A stretch of DNA of 16,784 nucleotides from CAYPEL01 sp964409635 (GTDB taxonomy: Bacteria; Pseudomonadota; Gammaproteobacteria; DSM-19610). The notes under the pieces were generated by a model, which did not search any database, was not told the DNA's origin, and saw only the letters and a program-made list of their open reading frames with translations. Shown in pieces: positions 1-4,053 of this stretch. The stretch spans positions 1 to 16,784 of the forward strand of contig CAYPEL010000048.1 of NCBI GenBank assembly GCA_964409635.1. Direction: 5' to 3'. A program made the translations under genes and the position numbers. Position 1 is the stretch's first letter; each line of letters begins with the position of its first letter.

Positions 1-34
1 TTAGGCTAATAAATGGTGCATAACATGGATACCG

Positions 35-57
35 TGCTATCATGTATAAATGATAGC
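35..57 (+). promoter_or_regulatory. putative higBA promoter and autoregulatory operator
   Basis: A perfect inverted repeat, GCTATCAT (36-43) and ATGATAGC (50-57), is separated by six bases and overlaps the higB start codon. An extended -10 element, TGC plus TATCAT (35-43), lies inside the left arm. No convincing -35 is seen. TA operons are commonly repressed by their antitoxin, here HigA, at such palindromes. The -10 box ends 6 nt before the ATG, so the transcript would start at or next to the A of the start codon. Confidence 0.5.
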
Positions 58-343
58 TTCATTCAAGGATAGCGCAACTGAAGATCTATTCAACGGTGTA
101 AATAGCAAAAACGCCAGGAAAGCCTGTCCCCGATCCCTTTGGGCTGTGCTTTCTAGAAAACTGGATCAACTGGATTCCGTTCAAACCCTTGATGAGCTGA
201 AAATCCCTCCGGGAAACCATCTTGAATTGCTGCGAGGTAATAGGCGCGGTCAATACAGCATTCGAATAAATGATCAATACCGTATTTGTTTTATCTGGAG
301 TGAAAATGATCCCGGAAATGTTGAAGTAACTGATTATCATTAG
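50..343 (+). CDS. higB: HigB-family toxin (RelE-superfamily mRNA interferase)
   Basis: The 97-residue protein has the classic HigB / plasmid-maintenance killer layout: an N-terminal MIASFKD block, a middle IPPGNHLELLRGNRRGQYSI block and a C-terminal RINDQYRICFIW plus VEVTDYH. These proteins are small cytoplasmic endoribonucleases that cut mRNA on the translating ribosome and are neutralised by HigA. The toxin gene lies upstream of the antitoxin gene, as usual for higBA, with 9 bases between them. The ATG at 50 fits the family N-terminus, but no Shine-Dalgarno sequence precedes it, so the message may be leaderless. It is the first gene of the first cassette, starting 50 bases after the cassette junction. 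Confidence 0.9.
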   Translation: MIASFKDSATEDLFNGVNSKNARKACPRSLWAVLSRKLDQLDSVQTLDELKIPPGNHLELLRGNRRGQYSIRINDQYRICFIWSENDPGNVEVTDYH

Positions 344-352
344 AGGTGTATT

Positions 353-670
353 ATGGTACGTATCCCAACACATCGAGAACCGACTCATCCTGGAGATATG
401 CTTCTAGTAGAGTTTCTTGAGCCTATGGGCATCACCCAGAGGGAGTTGGCTGAGTCAATTCATGTTCCCTACCAAAGAGTGAATGAGATTGTAAATAAAA
501 AGAGAGGAATTACCCCAAGTACAGCTTTGCGTCTAGCAAAGTTCTTTGGGGTATCTGAGGATTTCTGGCTAAGCTTACAGTTGCGCTGGGACTTATATAA
601 GGCAAAAAAAATAGAGGCCAAAGAAATTAAAGCGATCAGGCCAGTTGGGAATGCTGAGAAATCTGCCTAA
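353..670 (+). CDS. higA: HigA-family antitoxin (XRE helix-turn-helix)
   Basis: The 105-residue protein opens with PTHREPTHPGDMLLVEFLEP, typical of the VapI/HigA antitoxin family. A Cro/C1-type helix-turn-helix follows at about residues 26-70 (TQRELAESIHVPYQRVNEIV, then GITPSTALRLAKFFG) and ends in the family-typical EDFWLSLQLRWDLYKAKK. It should bind and block HigB and repress the operon through the palindrome at 36-57. The start is supported by GAGGTG a few bases upstream of the ATG, in contrast to higB. The attC R'' box (665-671) overlaps its stop codon. Confidence 0.92.
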   Translation: MVRIPTHREPTHPGDMLLVEFLEPMGITQRELAESIHVPYQRVNEIVNKKRGITPSTALRLAKFFGVSEDFWLSLQLRWDLYKAKKIEAKEIKAIRPVGNAEKSA

Positions 671-750
671 CCAGCAGCTCAGCCTGACGCCTGACAGGTT
701 GGCGTTCTTACCAAAGTTCAGTGTGGGCGCAGGCTAGCAAAACGTTCGGC
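665..750 (+). repeat. attC recombination site of cassette 1
   Basis: R'' is GCCTAAC (665-671) and R' is GTTCGGC (744-750). The interior folds as GCT-c-AGCCTG-a-CGCC (from about 677) against GGCG-CAGGCT-AGC (ending about 738), leaving one C and one A unpaired on the left strand. Such extrahelical bases are the hallmark of attC sites recognised as folded bottom strands by integron integrases. Cleavage is expected between G744 and T745. Confidence 0.88.
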
Positions 751-764
751 TTCATAGACACAGC

Positions 765-796
765 TTGCAATATTCATAAGTATAAGTACAATGTAC
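765..796 (+). promoter_or_regulatory. putative brnTA promoter with palindromic operator
   Basis: A -35-like TTGCAA (765-770) and a -10 TACAAT (787-792) are 16 bases apart. The -10 lies inside the palindrome GTAC-AAT-GTAC (786-796), a likely BrnA operator. The start codon follows the -10 by exactly 6 bases and no Shine-Dalgarno sequence is present, suggesting a leaderless transcript. The promoter is inside the cassette, so the operon would not need the integron promoter. Confidence 0.5.
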
Positions 797-798
797 AT

Positions 799-1092
799 AT
801 GAAAGAGCTTGAGTTCGAGTGGGATAAAAGAAAAGAGACGGCAAATGTCAAAAAGCATGGTGTTTCATTCGAAGAAGCACGGACTGCATTTTACGATGAA
901 AGCGCTATTCAGTTTTATGATCCCGACCATTCAGACCAGGAAGATCGTTTTGTCTTACTCGGTCTCAGCTTGAAACCACAGGTTCTCGTTGTTTGCCATT
1001 GTTTTAGAGAAAGCGAAACTGTCGTTCGTATTATTTCGGCAAGAAAAGCAGACAAAGACGAAGAGCAAGCATATTGGGAGCGGCGAAAATGA
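799..1092 (+). CDS. brnT: BrnT-family toxin (ribonuclease)
   Basis: The 97-residue protein from the ATG at 799 reads FEWDKRKETANVKKHGVSFE near its start, the diagnostic DUF497/BrnT motif, followed by a basic C-terminal part with VVRIISARKADKDEE, also typical. BrnT is a RelE-like ribonuclease toxin inactivated by BrnA. A longer open frame reaches back into the attC site, but ATG 799 gives the normal family N-terminus. The stop overlaps the brnA start (ATGA), indicating translational coupling. It is the first gene of the second cassette. Confidence 0.92.
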   Translation: MKELEFEWDKRKETANVKKHGVSFEEARTAFYDESAIQFYDPDHSDQEDRFVLLGLSLKPQVLVVCHCFRESETVVRIISARKADKDEEQAYWERRK

Positions 1093-1310
1093 GAGAGCAT
1101 TATGATTTTTCAAAATTGAAAGGTCGAAAGAATCCTTTCATTAAGTATTTAAAACAACCGATAACGATGCGGTTAGATCGAGATACCGTTTCCTATTTTA
1201 AAGGAATGTCGGAAGAGTCAGGTATTCCATATCAGACTCTGATCAATTTGTATCTTCGAGATTGCGCGGCACATCATCGGAAGCTAAAAATGAAGTGGGC
1301 TGCAAAATAA
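1089..1310 (+). CDS. brnA: BrnA-family antitoxin (ribbon-helix-helix)
   Basis: The 73-residue protein contains NPFIKYLKQPITMRLDRDTV and then YFKGMSEESGIPYQTLINLY, the pattern of BrnA/CopG-type antitoxins. A short N-terminal region contacts the toxin, and a ribbon-helix-helix dimer at about residues 25-62 binds DNA. BrnA neutralises BrnT and represses the operon, probably at 786-796. The ATG at 1089 overlaps the brnT stop by 4 bases. The gene ends 1 base before the R'' box of its attC. Confidence 0.9.
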   Translation: MREHYDFSKLKGRKNPFIKYLKQPITMRLDRDTVSYFKGMSEESGIPYQTLINLYLRDCAAHHRKLKMKWAAK

Positions 1311-1311
1311 A

Positions 1312-1363
1312 GCCGAACAAGGCGCCCAAGTCGGACGGCTTCGTCGCCGCTTGGCTTGGTCGT
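1312..1363 (+). repeat. truncated attC site of cassette 2, interrupted by a group II intron
   Basis: R'' is GCCGAAC (1312-1318), exactly complementary to the cassette start GTTCGGC at 744. The interior folds as CCAAG-t-CGG-a-CG against CG-CCG-CTTGG (about 1326-1354), with unpaired T and A on the left strand, matching the layout of the well-known aadA-type attC. The sequence then reads CTTGGTCGT and passes straight into the intron start instead of completing R' (expected GTTCGGC). The insertion therefore appears to lie inside R', after its GT. Confidence 0.75.
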
Positions 1364-1710
1364 GTGTGCCGGGCATGGCACTTAACTAGTCAGGTGAAAG
1401 TCCTGATACCAGGTATACGCAGAGCCGAAGGTTAGCGAAAGGGCAAGGGCGTTGTCGCGAGGCAGGGTCTGAAGGAAGCCCAACGCGAAATCGCGGGGCG
1501 ATGGACAAGAATCCAATAGGAGGTGTGACGTATTCGGGGCGAGTGGGCACGTGACCACGAAGCCCTCCATCTGCAAACGGGATACGTTTTATAAATTGGG
1601 CGTCTACGCGAGGAAAGTTAAGTGTCTTACCCCGGGAGGTCTGTATTGTGTTGACGGAACAACTGACAATAGAGAGATCTATTGTGATCGCAGTACATAA
1701 ATCAACGGAA
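1364..1710 (+). mobile_element. 5' fragment of a bacterial group II intron, without reverse transcriptase or 3' end
   Basis: The region starts GTGTGCCGGGCATGGCA, fitting the 5' splice-site consensus GUGYG. It then shows pieces I recognise from domain I of bacterial group II introns: GGTGAAAGTCC (1393-1403), TCTGAAGGAAGC (1468-1479) and CTTACCCCGGGAGGTCTG (1626-1643), in the usual order. No maturase/reverse transcriptase frame, domain V or 3' end follows. At about 1705-1712 the sequence turns into codons of a truncated toxin gene. The right edge is therefore approximate. The subclass cannot be fixed by eye. Open frames on the opposite strand here are not convincing genes. Confidence 0.72.
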
Positions 1711-1711
1711 G

Positions 1712-2011
1712 GTTGGTCGGCTTCTTTCCGAAGATGAAAAGACAGAACTAATTGCCTACTTATCTGTAAATCCAAATGCCGGAGTTCTTATCCAGGGATC
1801 TGGTGGCATAAGAAAGCTGAGGTGGGCACGAAGTGGTCGAGGTAAAAGTGGTGGAGTTCGAGTTATCTACTATTTTCATAATGAAGATCTACCACTGTAT
1901 CTGTTGACACTGTTTGGGAAAAACGAAAAAGCCAATATCTCAATGGAAGAGAAAAAGCTGTTGTCTAAGGCAGTAAGAGAACTTGTGAAATATTGGAGCC
2001 AAAAGTCATGA
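1712..2011 (+). pseudogene. N-terminally truncated HigB-2/RelE-like toxin
   Basis: From 1712 the frame reads VGRLLSEDEKTELIAYLSVN, then GSGGIRKLRWARSGRGKSGG and VRVIYYFHNEDLPLYLLTLF, ending YWSQKS. This is the conserved body of HigB-type toxins of the DUF1044 family, which cleave mRNA at ribosomes. About 15 N-terminal residues of the family are missing. The frame is closed by a TGA at 1685-1687, and no ATG, GTG or TTG occurs in it until late in the gene, so no functional product is expected. The break coincides with the end of the intron fragment, which points to a deletion or illegitimate recombination. The stop overlaps the antitoxin start (ATGA). Confidence 0.8.
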
Positions 2012-2295
2012 GCAAAGCATTTGAAGAAATTAGCGCTGGTCTCGGTGATGCGATCAAGCACGCCAAAGGCAAGAAGAACAAAGTTGTGGTTCATAAGCCA
2101 GCAACGATTAACGTGCAAGCGATACGAAAGAAAACGGGAATGAGCCAACAACGTTTTTGCGCAACCTTCGGGATATCGCTGGGAACTTTACGTCACTGGG
2201 AACAAGGACTTCGTACGCCTAGAGGTGCGGCAAGGATTCTGCTTAAGGTTGTAAACAAAAATCCCAAAGCCGTTATCAAGGCCATTAACGAATAA
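2008..2295 (+). CDS. HigA-2/NadS-like antitoxin (XRE helix-turn-helix), orphaned
   Basis: The 95-residue protein has IRKKTGMSQQRFCATFGISL and GTLRHWEQGLRTPRGAARIL at about residues 45-85, the helix-turn-helix of the NadS/HigA-2 antitoxin type that follows DUF1044 toxins. The preferred ATG (2008) overlaps the stop of the truncated toxin; an upstream TTG at 1993 is less likely. The antitoxin is intact while its toxin is broken and its native promoter is probably gone. Its expression therefore depends on readthrough from the intron fragment or brnTA. If expressed, it could silence or cross-protect against related HigB toxins; that is inference. Confidence 0.88.
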   Translation: MSKAFEEISAGLGDAIKHAKGKKNKVVVHKPATINVQAIRKKTGMSQQRFCATFGISLGTLRHWEQGLRTPRGAARILLKVVNKNPKAVIKAINE

Positions 2296-2299
2296 AAAA

Positions 2300-2357
2300 A
2301 TATAACCAAAAAATCAAGCCGACGTAAAAAGACACGCGGTTTATTTAAGCGTTATAC
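2300..2357 (+). repeat. attC recombination site of cassette 3
   Basis: R'' is ATATAAC (2300-2306) and R' is GTTATAC (2351-2357). Between them AAAT-c-AA-g-CCG-a-CGT pairs with ACG-CGG-TT-t-ATTT, with unpaired G and A on the left strand, around a short loop AAAAAGAC. The layout closely parallels the short aadA-type attC. The junction is expected after G2351. The matching left end of this cassette is missing. Confidence 0.85.
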
Positions 2358-2369
2358 GTGAAGTGAAAG

Positions 2370-2624
2370 TTAGTAGTGATATTTGAGCTGTGCAATCAAA
2401 ATGGAGTCATCATTTACTTTATAAACGAAGCGATGTTCATCATTAATGCGTCTAGACCAATATCCTGATAGTGCATGTTTTAAAGACTCAGGCTTACCTA
2501 TTCCTTCATGCGGTGATCTTTGAACATCTTTGATAAGCAAGTTTATGCGTTTCAGTATTTTTTTATCATTTTTTTGCCAGTACAAATAATCATCCCAGGC
2601 ATTCTCAGAGAATATAAGCTTCAA
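2370..2624 (-). CDS. yoeB: YoeB toxin (ribosome-dependent mRNA interferase)
   Basis: The 84-residue protein has the same length as E. coli YoeB and matches it along its length (MKLIFSENAWDDYLYWQKND, then KPESLKHALSGYWSRRIN, ending KYHY). The catalytic residues known for E. coli YoeB are all present at the same positions: Glu46, Arg65, His83 and Tyr84. YoeB cleaves mRNA in the ribosomal A site and is held inactive by YefM. Its ATG overlaps the yefM stop by 4 bases, so the two are translationally coupled. The operon runs against the direction of the cassette array and must use its own promoter. Confidence 0.95.
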   Translation of the reverse strand: MKLIFSENAWDDYLYWQKNDKKILKRINLLIKDVQRSPHEGIGKPESLKHALSGYWSRRINDEHRFVYKVNDDSILIAQLKYHY

Positions 2625-2872
2625 TCGTCCAAATCCTTTGTAAGGCCATTTCCTGCTTCAAGCTGGGTAATTGATTCAATTAGTCGTCTTACGTTTTTGG
2701 GGCTACGTAGTAAATATGTTGTTTCTTCGAGAGATTCATAATCCTCAAGAGAAAGCATTACGACTGCACCCTCGCTTTTTCTAGTAATAACAATAGGTTC
2801 GTGATCATCACATACCTTTTCCATTGTTTTAGCTAGCGTTTTTCTTAGGGCTGTATAGCTAAGTGCTTTCAT
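2621..2872 (-). CDS. yefM: YefM antitoxin (Phd/YefM family)
   Basis: The 83-residue protein shows the YefM/Phd fold signature: MKALSYTALRKTLAKTMEKV, then EPIVITRKSEGAVVMLSLED at about residues 25-44, then YESLEETTYLLRSPKNVRRL. The N-terminal half dimerises and binds operator DNA; the flexible C-terminus wraps YoeB. An AAGGTG sequence lies about 7 bases before the ATG. Two TGTACA motifs upstream form the likely operator. Confidence 0.94.
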   Translation of the reverse strand: MKALSYTALRKTLAKTMEKVCDDHEPIVITRKSEGAVVMLSLEDYESLEETTYLLRSPKNVRRLIESITQLEAGNGLTKDLDD

Positions 2873-2885
2873 GATATTTCACCTT

Positions 2886-2915
2886 ATTATCGTACATGTA
2901 CATAATATTGTACAA
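2886..2915 (-). promoter_or_regulatory. yefM-yoeB operator and promoter
   Basis: Two TGTACA hexamers (2897-2902 and 2909-2914) have centres exactly 12 bp apart. TGTACA-centred palindromes with this spacing are what I recall for the E. coli yefM-yoeB operator. On the minus strand a -35-like TTGTAC (2915-2910) and a -10 GATAAT (2891-2886) are 18 bases apart and overlap the hexamers. If this is the promoter, the 5' leader would be only about 7 nt. An alternative TATTAT -10 further upstream would give a normal leader containing AAGGTG. Confidence 0.7.
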
Positions 2916-2926
2916 TATAAAATCAC

Positions 2927-3024
2927 GTATAACAAATGCTTCCAGTTGACCGTAAAAAGCGTCACAAATTTCGCTTACGCAAAATTTTCGCCACTTTTTA
3001 CGTCAACTGAAGCAGGTGTTAGAT
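2927..3024 (+). repeat. attC recombination site of cassette 4
   Basis: R'' is GTATAAC (2927-2933) and R' is GTTAGAT (3018-3024). GCTTC-c-AGTTGA-c-CGTAAAAAG (2938-2959) pairs with CTTTTTACG-TCAACT-GAAGC (about 2994-3013), leaving two C residues unpaired on the left strand only. The long loop contains a further small stem. R'' is the exact complement of the cassette start GTTATAC at 2351. This is the clearest attC of the array. Confidence 0.93.
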
Positions 3025-3032
3025 TTCCTTGG

Positions 3033-3060
3033 TTGACATAGGTATAACAATAGTTATACT
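3033..3060 (+). promoter_or_regulatory. mazEF promoter with overlapping operator
   Basis: A perfect -35 TTGACA (3033-3038) is followed after 16 bases by the -10 TATACT (3055-3060). A perfect inverted repeat, GTATAAC (3042-3048) and GTTATAC (3053-3059), occupies the spacer and -10, a natural position for autorepression by the antitoxin. The mazE ATG follows the -10 by exactly 6 bases with no Shine-Dalgarno sequence. This is the best of the three promoters suggesting leaderless transcripts. Confidence 0.8.
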
Positions 3061-3066
3061 GTAATT

Positions 3067-3306
3067 ATGAAGACAGCAATATCAATACCTGACCCTGTGT
3101 TTAAGACTGCCGAAAGATTGGCTAAAAGACTTGGCTTGTCCAGGAGCGAGTTATACGTACGAGCAATATCAAGTTATGTTGAAAAGCATAAAGGACAAAA
3201 AGTCACTGATATTCTTAATGAAATATATGGTGGTATGGAAAATCAGGGATTAGAAATTGGGTTCAAAAGAGCTCAAATGAAGACAATTGACAAGGAAGAA
3301 TGGTAA
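3067..3306 (+). CDS. mazE: MazE-like antitoxin (ribbon-helix-helix type)
   Basis: The 79-residue protein begins MKTAISIPDPVFKTAERLAK and continues RLGLSRSELYVRAISSYVEK, a ribbon-helix-helix DNA-binding domain at about residues 1-47. An acidic C-terminal tail (about 48-79) probably wraps the toxin. Antitoxins of this form are commonly paired with MazF/PemK toxins. The gene lies directly upstream of the toxin gene with 3 bases between them. It should repress the operon at the palindrome 3042-3059. The family is firm by context; the name mazE is functional rather than a close match to E. coli MazE. Confidence 0.85.
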   Translation: MKTAISIPDPVFKTAERLAKRLGLSRSELYVRAISSYVEKHKGQKVTDILNEIYGGMENQGLEIGFKRAQMKTIDKEEW

Positions 3307-3309
3307 AGA

Positions 3310-3657
3310 ATGAATTTCAAAAAGGGAGAGATCTGGTGGGTAGATCTTGACGAACCGAGTGGTTCAGAGCCGGGCTATAAAAGGCCAGTTGTAATTGTTC
3401 AATCAGATAATTTCAATAAAAGCAAAATACAAACAGTAATCGTTGCTGTTATAACATCAAACCTTAACCTTGCTAAGGCGCCTGGCAATATTAAGCTAGG
3501 CGCAACTAAAAATATTGGTTTAAAAAAAGAATCTATTATAAATGTGTCACAAGTAATTACTTTAGATAAGTCTTACCTAATAGAAAAAACAGGTAAGTTA
3601 AGTACAAGCCAAAGACAAGATTTAAACGAAGGTTTAAAATTGGTGCTAGATATTTAA
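3310..3657 (+). CDS. mazF: MazF/PemK-family toxin (sequence-specific endoribonuclease)
   Basis: The 115-residue protein has the family landmarks GEIWWVDLDEPSGSEPGYKR (residues 6-25) followed by PVVIVQ, the strand motif VIVAVITSN (about 43-52) and the late SIINVSQVITLDKSYLIEK. MazF toxins cleave single-stranded RNA at short recognition sequences without needing the ribosome; the sequence specificity cannot be read from the protein here. The conserved RP after the glycine-rich loop and the TS pair correspond to the active-site arginine and serine/threonine of the family. The gene ends 7 bases before the R'' box of the last attC. Confidence 0.93.
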   Translation: MNFKKGEIWWVDLDEPSGSEPGYKRPVVIVQSDNFNKSKIQTVIVAVITSNLNLAKAPGNIKLGATKNIGLKKESIINVSQVITLDKSYLIEKTGKLSTSQRQDLNEGLKLVLDI

Positions 3658-3664
3658 TAGGCGA

Positions 3665-3719
3665 ATCTAACAAAAAACTAAACCAGACATACTAGATGGA
3701 TGGTTACTAGAAGTGAAAT
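3665..3719 (+). repeat. last attC site of the array, with degenerate right end
   Basis: R'' is ATCTAAC (3665-3671), the exact complement of the cassette start GTTAGAT at 3018. CTA-AACCA-ga-CAT pairs with ATG-ga-TGGTT-ac-TAG around ACTAG. The expected R' GTTAGAT is represented at best by GTGAAAT (3713-3719), a 5 of 7 match lacking the invariant GTT. This looks like the distal end of the array, where R' belongs to chromosomal sequence or has decayed. Confidence 0.6.
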
Positions 3720-3898
3720 GATTTCAATAATCGACACTTCATTCGGCTGGGTTCTCTCATAGAGAGACTGCAACTAGCCTGACAGAGGGGGCATCTCTGC
3801 GACCGCGTAAAATACGGTGCTTTGATATGGACGCAGAATTGGATTTCAAAAATCTGGATGACGTCAACTATTTTCCAAGATGAAAATAAATCTGACAC
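3714..3898 (-). pseudogene. remnant of the N-terminal part of an ISL3-type transposase
   Basis: An open stretch of about 63 codons on the minus strand reads SSWKIVDVIQIFEIQFCVHI, then RSQRCPLCQASCSL and REPSRMKCRLLKSFHF. ISL3-family transposases start with a similar block (SPW.V.., a CPxC zinc-finger motif, then an RxxRxWRHL..CQF segment), and the order and spacing agree loosely. It stops where the integron array begins and lacks the catalytic domain. The first residues, encoded by AAAGGTGTCAGATTTATTTT near 3902-3883, may be a separate repeat fused to the fragment. Recognition is by eye on a decayed sequence, so this is tentative. Confidence 0.42.
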
Positions 3899-3911
3899 CT
3901 TTGTAAGTTAA

Positions 3912-3987
3912 TGGCTCCCCGGGACGGGCTCGAACCGCCGACCTAGTGATTAACAGTCACCCGCTCTACCAACTGAGCTACCGGGGA
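3912..3987 (-). tRNA. tRNA-Asn (anticodon GTT)
   Basis: On the minus strand a full 76-nt cloverleaf can be drawn. The acceptor is TCCCCGG paired with CCGGGGA, followed by G and an encoded CCA. The D-arm is GTAGCTCAGTTGGTAGAGC, the anticodon loop is CTGTTAA inside the stem TGA/TCA, and the T-loop is TTCGAGC. The anticodon GTT reads asparagine codons. It lies about 190 bases from the end of the cassette array and is transcribed from the promoter at 4012-4040. Confidence 0.97.
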
Positions 3988-4011
3988 ATTGGGTTTCCTA
4001 AGGAAGGCGAA

Positions 4012-4040
4012 ATAATACGGAACTCGCCTGACAGGGTCAA
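4012..4040 (-). promoter_or_regulatory. promoter of tRNA-Asn
   Basis: On the minus strand a -35 TTGACC (4040-4035) and a -10 TATTAT (4017-4012) are separated by 17 bases, a near-consensus sigma-70 promoter. The start site would be about 18 bases before the mature tRNA. Confidence 0.75.
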
Positions 4041-4053
4041 CCGGGTTAGCCGG

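Larger units (their letters stand above)
1..3719 (+). mobile_element. distal part of an integron cassette array carrying five toxin-antitoxin cassettes
   Basis: Five attC-like sites (665, 1312, 2300, 2927, 3665) separate five cassettes. The first six bases of each intact cassette match the complement of the R'' box of its own attC: TTAGGC at 1 with GCCTAAC at 665; TTCGGC at 745 with GCCGAAC at 1312; TTATAC at 2352 with GTATAAC at 2927; TTAGAT at 3019 with ATCTAAC at 3665. This is the signature left by cassette excision and integration by an integron integrase at G^TTRRRY. The inferred junctions are after G744, G2351 and G3018; the window opens exactly on a cassette start. The third cassette has lost its left end. 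All five cassettes carry TA modules. No intI or attI is visible; the attC orientation puts them to the left, unless this is a cassette cluster lacking an integrase. Cassette DNA is visibly more AT-rich than the flanking chromosome. Confidence 0.88.

Noticed and set aside
50..388. Minus-strand 100-codon frame opposite higB
   Set aside because: It is an antisense shadow of a clear HigB gene with no recognisable domain.
721..798. Longer brnT start (GTG at 721)
   Set aside because: The extension would be translated from the attC site and cassette junction and is absent from the BrnT family; ATG 799 gives the normal N-terminus.
1688..1711. Frameshift rather than truncation of the HigB-type toxin
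   Set aside because: The other frame (from GTG/TTG near 1648-1653) gives a sequence without the usual toxin N-terminus and overlaps a recognisable intron segment; truncation at the intron junction explains the data better, although a frameshift is not fully excluded.
1382..1775. Minus-strand open frames of 64 and 129 codons across the intron region
   Set aside because: They lie antisense to recognisable group II intron RNA segments, show no family motif and cross into the truncated toxin gene; treated as chance frames.
1..3719. Reading the TA cluster as a genomic island integrated at the tRNA-Asn by a tyrosine integrase
   Set aside because: No direct repeat of the tRNA 3' end is seen within the window and the units are bounded by attC sites, so the integron explanation is preferred.
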